Source: a virus. From it: a DNA stretch of 64,000 nucleotides. Where the stretch lies: positions 1-64,000 of the IMG/VR virus record IMGVR_UViG_3300045806_000179, one strand, 5' to 3'. Shown here one piece after another: positions 51,297 to 58,076 of this stretch; position 1 is the first letter of the stretch, and the number at the start of each line of letters is the position of its first letter. Made by a program: the position numbers and the translations under genes. The notes below the pieces were generated by a model, which ran no database searches, was not told the DNA's origin, and saw only the letters and a program-made list of their open reading frames with translations.

Positions 51297-51418
51297 ATGT
51301 GCCCCCCGAAGAAGCGCCTGATCCTCTGTCCTCTGTCCGTGAACGCAAAGATGTACCCTCCGACGAATCCGGCGATGACTAACACTGCGACCACCTCTCC
51401 TGCTGCGATAATGATCAT
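51293..51418 (-). CDS. Tiny membrane protein (41 residues)
   Basis: MIIIAAGEVVAVLVIAGFVG forms a transmembrane helix followed by a basic tail (TDRGQRIRRFFGGHI). Overlaps the NPK-domain gene upstream (ATGA) and the TTG-start gene downstream. Confidence 0.45.
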   Translation of the reverse strand: MIIIAAGEVVAVLVIAGFVGGYIFAFTDRGQRIRRFFGGHI

Positions 51419-52002
51419 GGCATGTCCACCTTAATGTGTCCCTTGGCTGTGTCGTGCACAATATCGGACATGGTTCCCCCGAGTGTGGTGTACTCAGTGA
51501 CTGTCATTCCAGTATAGTACATCTGGAATCTGGTATACGCCTTACTTGTGGGCTGCTTCGGATTCCTATCCGCCAAGACGGTGATGACACGAGGATCAAA
51601 CTTCCGCTGGTACTGAACACGACCGCCTAGGCGCGAGGCAATCTTCCTTGGCATTCCTCCAGTCCCGACAGGCTCTCCACGACGATGACCAATCGGGAGA
51701 GGAAGCGGGCGACCGAGAACGTCAGTCATCTCTACACCAGTCTCACCCTTGGCACAGAGATATATCGGCTTCCTCAGTATCACGCAGAGAACGTCGGACC
51801 AGAATGTCTCGGATCGGTGCGCGATTGACATGACCACCTCCGCATGAGAGAGCCCTCGGCACTTCTCAGCCAGGACCTCGCCTCGGGCGAGCTGGAGATC
51901 TGGTGCGTCGTCAACGAGGTGTTGCCTGTGCAGCTCCGCCCACAGGGCAAAGGTCTGGACGCTGGACAGTCTGCTGTATAGTTCTGCATGAGCATGAATC
52001 AT
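51415..52002 (-). CDS. NPK-domain protein 2
   Basis: 195 residues. The first 130 residues are unlike the other NPK proteins: helical, with GRPLPLPIGHRRGEPVGTGG. The C-terminal 50 residues carry RNPKQPTSKAYTRFQMYYTG, then MTVTEYTTLGGTMSDIVHD and KGHIKV, aligning with the other paralogues. The domain always lies at or near the C-terminus. Function unknown. Confidence 0.6.
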   Translation of the reverse strand: MIHAHAELYSRLSSVQTFALWAELHRQHLVDDAPDLQLARGEVLAEKCRGLSHAEVVMSIAHRSETFWSDVLCVILRKPIYLCAKGETGVEMTDVLGRPLPLPIGHRRGEPVGTGGMPRKIASRLGGRVQYQRKFDPRVITVLADRNPKQPTSKAYTRFQMYYTGMTVTEYTTLGGTMSDIVHDTAKGHIKVDMP

Positions 52003-52112
52003 CTTAGTATGTCCGATAGCCGTACTGTCAACCTACTGTGGCTCAGCTCCACGGCGTTGCTTGTTGGAATATGGTTGTTACGCAGACATGGTAAGGATAC
52101 AAGTGAAGAGTT

Positions 52113-52517
52113 CTACAGTATCTCTGTACTCAGGAATTCTCTCCTCTCTTCTTCGGTAAAGTACGGTCCTCTAGACAGTCCGAACGAGTTACCATGAAGT
52201 AGAGGACACACTCGACTGAAATAGTGTCCACTGTTCCTGGTCAGTATTCTCATTCTCCACATGAACGCGCGACCTCGCTCCTCGCGAGACAGAGACTGAC
52301 CCATCCTCTCCCACACCAGATGCATCGATGATCCTGATGCTACTGCTCTGAGAACTATTGACAGTTCATCTCTGTGCCTGTCTAGGATCGCGCACTGTCC
52401 CTCCCACGCTAGTCCCCACACCCCAGCACCATACTGTCTCAACCAGCACTCAGCCAGGTACTCTCTCTCCTTGGAGACTATGTATCTGTGCTGATACTGC
52501 TGCTGAGTCATGGACAT
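52113..52517 (-). CDS. Protein of unknown function
   Basis: 134 residues from ATG 52517 (or 52511). Helical and Arg/Glu-rich (SKEREYLAECWLRQYGAGVWG, SREERGRAFMWRMRILT), ending in a basic/aromatic stretch. No family recognised. The 110 bases after its stop hold no clear gene; a rightward frame there is antisense and lacks support. Confidence 0.5.
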   Translation of the reverse strand: MSMTQQQYQHRYIVSKEREYLAECWLRQYGAGVWGLAWEGQCAILDRHRDELSIVLRAVASGSSMHLVWERMGQSLSREERGRAFMWRMRILTRNSGHYFSRVCPLLHGNSFGLSRGPYFTEEERREFLSTEIL

Positions 52518-52561
52518 GTCAGGTCGCCTACACAGTTCTGGGTCTTGAGTGTTGGTACCAT

Positions 52562-52732
52562 CTACTTCTTCTCCTGAATATGTCTGCACGGAGCGGAGGT
52601 CCAACCTCTCTGTCTCTCCCTACACCAAAATGCTCGACCAGAGTACTGACTCTCCGGCTCGATCAGCTCACCACGGCGCACAAACTTCAGCTTTGCGCCG
52701 TGGCACTCGGTCGTGTCCTTGATCTTACTCAC
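52562..52732 (-). CDS. Small basic protein (56 residues)
   Basis: GTG overlaps the previous stop (GTGA). The sequence has Cys residues at 10, 37 and 49 and Lys/Arg-rich segments (KDTTECHGAKLKFVRRGE). A zinc-binding role is possible. Supported mainly by coupling and protein-like composition. Confidence 0.45.
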   Translation of the reverse strand: MSKIKDTTECHGAKLKFVRRGELIEPESQYSGRAFWCRERQRGWTSAPCRHIQEKK

Positions 52733-53418
52733 TCTTCCTCCTTGCTCTCTTCTGCGATATGTTCCTGCTCAGCATTCTCCATCTGCTCCTCAGACAGCTC
52801 CGGCTCTTCCTGAGGCTCAGAAGATCCAGCCTCACTGGCGCAGTCATCGCTGCTCGGGCTCTCCATGTCCACGTCAGCAGGTTTCTCCCCGAGACGGATG
52901 AAGTCGTGGTCCAGATCCCAGTGAAGCGTGGACAGCGCGAGCTTCCGGTCGTATCCCGCAGCGAGCATGGCCTCGACATAGTCGCTGCCAGTAGGGTGCG
53001 GAGGAGCCTCATCCTCACCATGCTCGAACAGAGCGAAGTAGATCCTGAATGTATCGTGCGCACGAGACGCCGCGCGCTTCGGGTTACTCTCGACCAGAAG
53101 ATGTAGATGCTCGCTGAGATCGATGGTGGTTGCACCAATCCGACCATCGGTCGGGCGAGCGGCAGTCTGCTCCTGCTGCCTGGGTCTCTCGATAATCCAC
53201 CGAGCATGCTCGGAATCGAGCAGCTCAAGCTCGGCATATCCGTGCATGTTGACGAGCTCTTCGTGAGCCCGCATGACGCGATCGATTCCGGTCTTGTGGT
53301 CCCTCAGACGCTTGAGGTGAGCATCCTCGTCGTGGCCAAGAGTATCCTGGGCGGTATTGAACGCTACGAGCAGCTGGGTGGTTGTAAGAACACTGTAGTC
53401 GTGGATGATGTTAGGCAT
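52729..53418 (-). CDS. NPK-domain protein 3 (divergent) with acidic tail
   Basis: 229 residues. Helical N-terminus (TTTQLLVAFNTAQDTLGHDE), then a divergent copy of the domain at about residues 110-175: SNPKRAASRAHDTFRIYFAL, a 20-residue insertion, VEAMLAAGYDRKLALS, DLDHDFIRL. The last 50 residues are almost entirely Glu/Ser/Asp, a disordered acidic tail as in DNA mimics or SSB-like partners. A promoter-like sequence lies about 60 bases upstream. Confidence 0.6.
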   Translation of the reverse strand: MPNIIHDYSVLTTTQLLVAFNTAQDTLGHDEDAHLKRLRDHKTGIDRVMRAHEELVNMHGYAELELLDSEHARWIIERPRQQEQTAARPTDGRIGATTIDLSEHLHLLVESNPKRAASRAHDTFRIYFALFEHGEDEAPPHPTGSDYVEAMLAAGYDRKLALSTLHWDLDHDFIRLGEKPADVDMESPSSDDCASEAGSSEPQEEPELSEEQMENAEQEHIAEESKEEE

Positions 53419-53473
53419 CGTACTCTCCTCGTTATTCGCTGGCGGCGATTAGGGCGCTACACCCTATAGACGT

Positions 53474-53501
53474 ATCCTACTCCAACTCCAGCGACTGTAA
53501 A
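53474..53501 (-). promoter_or_regulatory. Promoter TTTACA-16-TAGGAT
   Basis: On the minus strand TTTACA (53501-53496), 16-base spacer, TAGGAT (53479-53474), followed by ACG as in the promoter at 55.6 kb. It lies in the 142-base gap upstream of NPK-domain gene 3. Confidence 0.5.
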
Positions 53502-53560
53502 GCCCTATAAGGGCCGAACAGCCGCTTTATTTTGCGATCACCTATCGCTTTGCTGACGGA

Positions 53561-54193
53561 TCAGCCCTCCTTCGGTTCTTGCGACGCAGCCCACTCCTTC
53601 TGGTCCACTGCCACGATAAAGCCCTTCGACATGTCGTAGAGTACGTCGGCCTTCGTACCACCAGCCCTGATGAACTCGGCGATGGACATGCCGACGACAT
53701 AGAGAGCGTAGCGTCCATGAGCCGCTGACGAGGGCTTCTTCGGATTCGGCTTCACGAACGAGATGACATGAGGGTCCTCATCCATCGTAGCGCCGCGAGC
53801 AGTCACTGGCTTCTCTCCTGGCACTGTGGGGGCACGAGGAGTCCTGGGACCAGTCGACTTGGAGCCGTTCGGGCGAGTGTGGGGGACAGACTGGCTTCCG
53901 CGAGAAGTCGGGCCAGCGACAGTCAGAGGACGAGACATGAGGATCTCAAGGATGTTCTTGTCCTGAACATTGGAGCAGGCGACAACAACATCGACATGTT
54001 CCTTGCCCTCGAGAAGCTCGCACATGACCTCGCAGTCAGGCTTAAGAGCGTCCGTGCGCTGCTCGGTGATGACGCCCTCCTCGAAGCACGAGTCCCAGAC
54101 CTCACACATCTGCGACTCGCTCATCTGCGAGAAGAACTTCTTCCAGGAAGACTCTCCCTCGACCGTGGAGACAGTGGTATTCGATTCAGACAT
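53561..54193 (-). CDS. NPK-domain protein 4, preceded by a hammerhead ribozyme
   Basis: 210 residues if ATG 54193 is used; 54202 and 54211 are in-frame alternatives close to the AGGAG that borders ribozyme stem II. An acidic helical N-terminus (FFSQMSESQMCEVWDSCFEE), a Pro/Thr/Arg-rich linker, then the domain: PNPKKPSSAAHGRYALYVVG, MSIAEFIRAGGTKADVLYD, KGFIVAV. It is the best match to protein 5 at 58374. Function unknown. Confidence 0.6.
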   Translation of the reverse strand: MSESNTTVSTVEGESSWKKFFSQMSESQMCEVWDSCFEEGVITEQRTDALKPDCEVMCELLEGKEHVDVVVACSNVQDKNILEILMSRPLTVAGPTSRGSQSVPHTRPNGSKSTGPRTPRAPTVPGEKPVTARGATMDEDPHVISFVKPNPKKPSSAAHGRYALYVVGMSIAEFIRAGGTKADVLYDMSKGFIVAVDQKEWAASQEPKEG

Positions 54194-54216
54194 TGTATGC
54201 ATCCTATACATGGCTC

Positions 54217-54279
54217 CTGACTCATCAGTGCAGGTGGGAGCACTACCCTGCAGACGCCCTCGTGAGGGCGTTTCGTCAG
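54217..54279 (-). ncRNA. Type II hammerhead ribozyme A
   Basis: Read 5' to 3' on the minus strand: stem II 5' strand CTGAC (54279-54275), GAAA (54274-54271), stem III CGCCCT/AGGGCG with CACG loop, U and C (54254, 54253) before the predicted cleavage site, stem I TGCAGG/CCTGCA (54252-54247 and 54234-54229), conserved CTGATGA (54228-54222), stem II 3' strand GTCAG (54221-54217). All core positions fit, including the A15.1-U16.1 pair. The stop codon of the upstream gene lies in the stem II 5' strand. Confidence 0.85.
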
Positions 54280-54461
54280 CTACACGCGTAGACGGTATTG
54301 CCATTGTCATCGACAACAATGAGGGCATCTCCGCCACCGCCCTCATCCTGGCGATCCTCCTCGTACTGCTCGAGAACATCCTCCCTCGATCCCTCCAGAA
54401 CCAGTCGCTTTTCGGTGCTCGACTCGGGACCAGTCGGGACTTCCCACAGTTTCCAGAACAT
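54276..54461 (-). CDS. Small acidic protein between two hammerhead ribozymes
   Basis: 61 residues from ATG 54461, with GAGGAG six bases upstream. Glu/Asp-rich middle (EGSREDVLEQYEEDRQDEGG) and a beta-hairpin-like end (ALIVVDDNGNTVYACS). Cleavage at both flanking ribozymes would release its coding region as a short monocistronic RNA of about 250 bases. Confidence 0.5.
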   Translation of the reverse strand: MFWKLWEVPTGPESSTEKRLVLEGSREDVLEQYEEDRQDEGGGGDALIVVDDNGNTVYACS

Positions 54462-54474
54462 ACTTATCTCCTCA

Positions 54475-54543
54475 GACTCTTCAGTGCAGGTACATCCTGC
54501 AGACACAACCACGACGCAGAACTCTACGTGGTCGTGTTTCGTC
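54475..54543 (-). ncRNA. Type II hammerhead ribozyme B
   Basis: Minus strand: GAC (54543-54541), GAAA (54540-54537), stem III CACGACCACG paired with CGTCGTGGTTGTG (10 pairs incl. one G-U), UC (54503-54502), stem I TGCAGG/CCTGCA with a five-base loop, CTGAAGA (54484-54478, allowed N at position 7), GTC (54477-54475). Stem II is only three pairs, the weakest of the three. The stop codon of the upstream gene (54544-54542) is in stem II, and the RBS of the next gene follows. Confidence 0.75.
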
Positions 54544-54838
54544 ACTCCTCGTATGTATTGTGCAGAGCAAACATAGAGCCTCTTCCATGATCACCATGCT
54601 GGGTGATGTTAAACACTTCACCATCGAGTACAATCGTGTAGTGCTTTTCGTACAGAACAGCATCCTCACATATGGCCGGATAAATGCTCTCACATCCTGC
54701 ATACATGTCCCAGTCAGACCTGGTGAACGGGCGAAACGTGGCTAGAGCCACTAGGATCAGTGCTTCCTCGTTACTCACTCTCGTTACTGGCATGCCAGCA
54801 AAGTTGTTGTAGTCAGGACTCCTGCTGTGATCAGTCAT
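54542..54838 (-). CDS. Protein of unknown function
   Basis: 98 residues, overlapping the gene upstream by eight bases. VTRVSNEEALILVALATFRP is a helix-turn-helix-like start, and YTIVLDGEVFNITQHGDHG resembles a small beta domain. No family recognised. Its stop codon is embedded in ribozyme B. Confidence 0.5.
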   Translation of the reverse strand: MTDHSRSPDYNNFAGMPVTRVSNEEALILVALATFRPFTRSDWDMYAGCESIYPAICEDAVLYEKHYTIVLDGEVFNITQHGDHGRGSMFALHNTYEE

Positions 54839-55262
54839 GAACCACTCCGTACATGTTGGGAAACCGCAGGGTCTCCAGGGTCATAATTACATTCTCAAGA
54901 GTGTTGTTGAACACAGAGAACTGAATCGTCATCCCTTTCACTGACATAGCGTGCTCTCCCACAGACCTGAGTGCATACGACACGTTGTCGCAGCGCTCGC
55001 GGCGCGACGGACCGCGCTTGCGTGCGGTCGAGAACTGCAGGAACTCAACAGTGTCGAAGTCGATCAGCACAGGAGGTATCGGTATCTTCAGAGAGTCCAG
55101 CGTCTCTGCTGTCTCTCTGAGCATCTTCACTCGCTCCATACCATCCAGGCTCGGCACTCCCCGGTCGACCACTCTGCGGATCTCCTGAGAGAGGGACTCC
55201 AGCTCGGCACGTGCCATCCTGCACGCCTCGATCACGGTGACTCGGTATACAACTGCGGGCAT
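54831..55262 (-). CDS. Protein of unknown function
   Basis: 143 residues, TGATG-coupled to the gene upstream. N-terminal VVYRVTVIEACRMARAELESLSQEI helix, then an acidic/hydrophobic middle (PPVLIDFDTVEFLQFSTA) and a C-terminal VFNNTLENVIMTLETLRF. No recognisable domain. Confidence 0.5.
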   Translation of the reverse strand: MPAVVYRVTVIEACRMARAELESLSQEIRRVVDRGVPSLDGMERVKMLRETAETLDSLKIPIPPVLIDFDTVEFLQFSTARKRGPSRRERCDNVSYALRSVGEHAMSVKGMTIQFSVFNNTLENVIMTLETLRFPNMYGVVHD

Positions 55263-55585
55263 CACAAGTCCTCCGAGACTGCAGAGTAGAGGAGAAGCAC
55301 GACGTCTGCTCCTGGGTCCTGACCGTTCATTATCTCCATGGCATCGGAGAAGGTGGAGAAGATACACGGGCCTCGTCCGTCGGTCCACTTCACCACCTCC
55401 TCCGCGATGTCGAACCTCATCGATCTCACCATGAGCCAGCGCTCTGCGTTCCTGAGCATGTCAGCTGTGAGGGGACCTCCGGACAGACTGCGCGTCATGA
55501 CCTCTACTCCAACAACACGAAGTGCCGCAGTGACCGCAGTGTGTAGCTTCGGATGAGTCTGCTCGCTAAACATAACTTCGGCCAT
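55262..55585 (-). CDS. Protein of unknown function
   Basis: 107 residues; ATG 55585 has GAGGG at eight-base spacing. Helical (HPKLHTAVTAALRVVGVEVM, NAERWLMVRSMRFDIAEEVV). The first gene after the promoter at 55.6 kb, so it leads a sub-operon of at least two genes. Confidence 0.5.
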   Translation of the reverse strand: MAEVMFSEQTHPKLHTAVTAALRVVGVEVMTRSLSGGPLTADMLRNAERWLMVRSMRFDIAEEVVKWTDGRGPCIFSTFSDAMEIMNGQDPGADVVLLLYSAVSEDL

Positions 55586-55609
55586 TCGCATAACCCTCTC
55601 TATATACGT

Positions 55610-55638
55610 ATAGTACGCTATTCCAGCGGCCTAGTAAA
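55610..55638 (-). promoter_or_regulatory. Promoter TTTACT-17-TACTAT
   Basis: Minus strand TTTACT (55638-55633), 17 bases, TACTAT (55615-55610), 25 bases upstream of ATG 55585. CCAC precedes the -35 as at 57.4 kb, and GGCCGCTGG lies in the spacer. Confidence 0.6.
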
Positions 55639-55701
55639 GTGGAAGAACTAACTATTTTCAGACTGATACTGTGTAGAAGTCAACTGTTGTCTTCATCAGA
55701 A

Positions 55702-55920
55702 CTATCCCTCTCTCATTGCGCGCATGCACTTGATGAGTTCACCTGCAGTGCTGACCTGCTGCGACATGGACTGAACTCTGCCTCCGAGCTTCTCTGCCTC
55801 ACGCTGTACGGCTAGGGTATCGGTGTACGATACGACAACCGCGTCAAACTCGAACGGCATGGACGGAGTGTCCTTGCAGGTAATGCGGATCTTCATCGTG
55901 TAGACTGTTGTGGTTGCCAT
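55702..55920 (-). CDS. Small protein of unknown function
   Basis: 72 residues, TGATG-coupled. Beta strands (TVYTMKIRITCKD, FEFDAVVVSYTD) then a helix (AVQREAEKLGGRVQSMSQQV). It ends 64 bases before the promoter of the next unit. Confidence 0.45.
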   Translation of the reverse strand: MATTTVYTMKIRITCKDTPSMPFEFDAVVVSYTDTLAVQREAEKLGGRVQSMSQQVSTAGELIKCMRAMREG

Positions 55921-56231
55921 CAGAAAGTCCTCTTCGCCCACGCATCGAACACAGCCCAGCGATCGGGCGTCACGACCGTGTCCGGACTCTCACCCCTGCC
56001 GACGCAGCACTCCCAGCACAGAGCAGGTCCGCACGGAGGAACGAACTCCAGACGCTGTCTCTCCGGCCAGTAGTAGAACAGAATGCATCCCGTGTACCTG
56101 CCCTCCTTTCCGTGGGGAGGAGGCATGAAGGTGTGGTCGTAGTACTCGTGGGGTATGCAGCTGTCATCCTCTCCGGTGAAGACCTCGACCGTCTGTCCGG
56201 TCTTCCAGTGTACCGCGATGAATACTCTCAC
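55920..56231 (-). CDS. Cys-rich small protein
   Basis: 103 residues from a GTG overlapping the previous stop. Cys residues in DDSCIP, GCILF and CGPALCWECCVGRGE suggest a metal site. Aromatic-rich otherwise. Unknown function. Confidence 0.45.
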   Translation of the reverse strand: MRVFIAVHWKTGQTVEVFTGEDDSCIPHEYYDHTFMPPPHGKEGRYTGCILFYYWPERQRLEFVPPCGPALCWECCVGRGESPDTVVTPDRWAVFDAWAKRTF

Positions 56232-56440
56232 TTCACTCTTCCTCTGTCGTACTGCTCGCCACGACGCACTATCTGGTCTCTCCCGAACGACATGAGCTGA
56301 ACGTCGTGGAAGTCCAGAACGTGGTCAAAAACCTTGGCTCCGTGCACGATCTCTCTCCTAACGATCGCGCACGCCTCAATCATGAGTGGTGAGAGAATGG
56401 TGAGGTTCCGTAGACTCCGGACAGTGTCCTGCTGGCTCAT
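56228..56440 (-). CDS. Small protein of unknown function
   Basis: 70 residues, ATGA-coupled to the repeat protein upstream. A helical first half (RNLTILSPLMIEACAIVRRE) and a basic end (GRDQIVRRGEQYDRGRVK). No family recognised. Confidence 0.4.
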   Translation of the reverse strand: MSQQDTVRSLRNLTILSPLMIEACAIVRREIVHGAKVFDHVLDFHDVQLMSFGRDQIVRRGEQYDRGRVK

Positions 56441-57069
56441 ATGGTACCTCCAGAATCCACGACTTCAAGAAAGTGAGAGGTTTGTACAGCCCACGCAGCA
56501 TCCCACGCAGCATCCGTCGCAGCATCCCTCGCAGCCCACGCAGTAGTCCACGCAGCAGCCCACACAGCATCCCACGCAGCATCCCACGCAGCATCCCTCG
56601 CAGCCCACGCAGCAGCCCACGCAGCAGCCCACGCAGCATCCCTCTCAGCATCCCTCGCAGCCCACGCAGCAGTCCACGCAGCATCCGTCACAACATCCCA
56701 CGCAGCATCCGTCGCAGCAGCCGTCGCAGCAGCCGTCGCAGCATCCATCGCAGCATTCAATTCGTCATCCGTCGCGCTTCCATTGGCATGCCGATCTGCG
56801 ACATTGACAGCGTCGCGCGAACGCTGATCTGCCATCAAATGCTCGACCTGGCGCGCGCACCAAACGGCAAATAAACGCCATTCTCGCGCATGCTGCGGCT
56901 CGGCGCGGCAGCACCACAATGCGTCTTCCAGACCGTTGATCTCGACGATCTGCGCAAACGGCAGGATCTCATCATCAGCCCTGGTCTTTCCCAGTCCAGC
57001 GAGTAACTTGGTCCAGCCCTTATGACAGGGAGAGTGCTCGCGTATTCGACTAAGTGTGGTGGTGATCAT
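56437..57069 (-). CDS. Putative immunity-protein-like (Imm-5-like) protein with AAW repeat tail
   Basis: 210 residues; ATG 57069 has AGGAG eight bases upstream. The first 100 residues (CHKGWTKLLAGLGKT, ADDEILPFAQIVEINGLEDALWCCRA, RLFAVWCARQVEHLM, ADRHANGSATDDEL) are a widely spread phage/bacterial family sometimes called immunity-like. The second half is tetrapeptide repeats of the type AAWD/AAWA/ARDA, probably a long amphipathic or alpha-solenoid helix. The function in phages is unknown. Tandem 12-bp repeats in the DNA imply variable length. Confidence 0.6.
   Translation of the reverse strand: MITTTLSRIREHSPCHKGWTKLLAGLGKTRADDEILPFAQIVEINGLEDALWCCRAEPQHAREWRLFAVWCARQVEHLMADQRSRDAVNVADRHANGSATDDELNAAMDAATAAATAAATDAAWDVVTDAAWTAAWAARDAERDAAWAAAWAAAWAARDAAWDAAWDAVWAAAWTTAWAARDAATDAAWDAAWAVQTSHFLEVVDSGGTI
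56480..56750 (-). repeat. Imperfect 12-bp tandem repeats (AAW tetrapeptides)
   Basis: The plus strand shows repeated CACGCAGCATCC-type units with variants for Trp, Asp, Arg and Thr codons. They keep frame in the protein encoded on the minus strand. Degenerate compared with the PATAA repeat, so older or under selection. Confidence 0.85.
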
Positions 57070-57344
57070 CTCTGCCACTCCTTCCTGAGCTTATCCGCCT
57101 CAGTCGAGGCCAGCTGTTGGTAGAACGTCGGCATCCTGCGCCAGAACGTCATCTTTCGCTCGCATATGCCGAGCTCCTTGGTCGCCCGATGGCGCTCAGC
57201 AAAGTCCCTCGGTGACTGCTGGATGGCAGTGAGGATGAGGCTATTGCTGAAGTGAGACAGCCATATCTTGGTTGCGTCCATCCTCGAGAGGTCAGGAGGT
57301 CTTCCGGCGCTGACTGAGTCTTCGCTGTAGAGGATCATTCCCAT
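57066..57344 (-). CDS. Protein of unknown function
   Basis: 92 residues, stop overlapping the start of the repeat protein. Helical and basic (MDATKIWLSHFSNSLILTAI, KLRKEWQR at the end). No family recognised. About 55 bases upstream is a consensus promoter. Confidence 0.45.
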   Translation of the reverse strand: MGMILYSEDSVSAGRPPDLSRMDATKIWLSHFSNSLILTAIQQSPRDFAERHRATKELGICERKMTFWRRMPTFYQQLASTEADKLRKEWQR

Positions 57345-57397
57345 GTTCAGTATATCTTCTTCGCTGTAACAGGCCGCTGGTTAGCGGCTAATAGGTA

Positions 57398-57426
57398 AAT
57401 ACTACGCCCTAGGCCGGGTGTAGTAA
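57398..57426 (-). promoter_or_regulatory. Promoter TTTACT-17-TAGTAT
   Basis: Minus strand TTTACT (57426-57421), 17 bases, TAGTAT (57403-57398), in the gap between the genes at 57445 and 57344. Same -35 box and CCAC context as at 55.6 kb. Confidence 0.6.
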
Positions 57427-57444
57427 AGTGGAACGTTCAGAGCA

Positions 57445-57645
57445 TTAGCATGTACGACCAAGCGACTGAGACACGTGAACGTTCCATCCCTCACGCTCGT
57501 AGGCGACCCTCTTCCGGTCAGCCTCGGCCTGGGAGCACCACTCCTGGTACTTGTGACAGTTCCTCTTCGTGGCGGTGAAGAGGACAGACTTCCTCTCTCG
57601 CTCGAGCATTGCCTGTCGCACTGTCATCCCTCTGTCTTCAGCCAT
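57445..57645 (-). CDS. Small basic protein of unknown function
   Basis: 66 residues from ATG 57645 with GGGAG upstream, overlapping the gene before by 22 bases. Charged helix (RQAMLERERKSVLFTATKRN), then HKYQEWCSQAEADRKRVAY. No family recognised. Confidence 0.45.
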   Translation of the reverse strand: MAEDRGMTVRQAMLERERKSVLFTATKRNCHKYQEWCSQAEADRKRVAYEREGWNVHVSQSLGRTC

Positions 57646-57854
57646 CTTCCGTCTCCCTGCTTCTCGAATCTCTGCCCAAGACCCATTCCGAGGGTCGTGT
57701 AGCGTCTGTGCATGATCCACGATATCTCGCTCATGCAGGCCCACGAACCAGCTGTGGTCGCGGCATCGTACATGACTCCACCGTAGAGACGACCGAAGTC
57801 GTCTCGCTCTCCGACTGGACTAAGCCAGTAGACTGGATCAGACATGCCACTCAT
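57624..57854 (-). CDS. Small protein following hammerhead ribozyme C
   Basis: 76 residues from ATG 57854; AGGAG at seven-base spacing lies right after ribozyme stem II. SDPVYWLSPVGERDDFGRLY and AATTAGSWACMSEISWIMHRR are present. No family recognised. Confidence 0.5.
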   Translation of the reverse strand: MSGMSDPVYWLSPVGERDDFGRLYGGVMYDAATTAGSWACMSEISWIMHRRYTTLGMGLGQRFEKQGDGRWLKTEG

Positions 57855-57869
57855 GCTAGTACTCCTGCT

Positions 57870-57927
57870 GGACTCATCAGCGCACGACCAACGTGCGGAC
57901 ACGACCGGGGAGGGTCGTGTTTCGTCC
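57870..57927 (-). ncRNA. Type II hammerhead ribozyme C
   Basis: Minus strand: GGAC (57927-57924), GAAA (57923-57920), stem III CACGACC/GGTCGTG (seven pairs, CTCCCC loop), UC (57899-57898), stem I CGCACG/CGTGCG (57897-57892 and 57886-57881) with loop TTGGT, CTGATGA (57880-57874), GTCC (57873-57870). Every helix is perfectly paired. The upstream gene's TGA (57930-57928) directly touches stem II. Confidence 0.85.
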
Positions 57928-58068
57928 TCAGCGATACAGTTGGGTGAAGCAGACATCATACGAGTGGTGCTTCTGGCACTCGGTCATTCCGTCGTCCTGT
58001 GCCCACAGGCACAGAGCAATGATGCAGGAAGCGACGACAGCGAGTATGATGACAGGAAGATGACGCAT
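57928..58068 (-). CDS. Small secreted/membrane protein (46 residues)
   Basis: MRHLPVIILAVVASCIIALC is a signal-peptide or anchor helix, followed by a His/Cys-containing domain (TECQKHHSYDVCFTQLYR). Its stop codon borders ribozyme C, mirroring the other two ribozyme-gene junctions, which supports it being real. Confidence 0.5.
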   Translation of the reverse strand: MRHLPVIILAVVASCIIALCLWAQDDGMTECQKHHSYDVCFTQLYR

Positions 58069-58076
58069 GACAGACC

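Noticed and set aside
51988-52197. Rightward 69-codon frame between leftward genes
   Set aside because: It is antisense to coding DNA at both ends, has no RBS and stands against the direction of the whole operon.
56480-56750. Possible CRISPR-like array of short repeats
   Set aside because: Units are 12 bp, have no unique spacers, and encode in-frame AAW tetrapeptides on the minus strand. The same applies to the 15-bp repeat at 11924.
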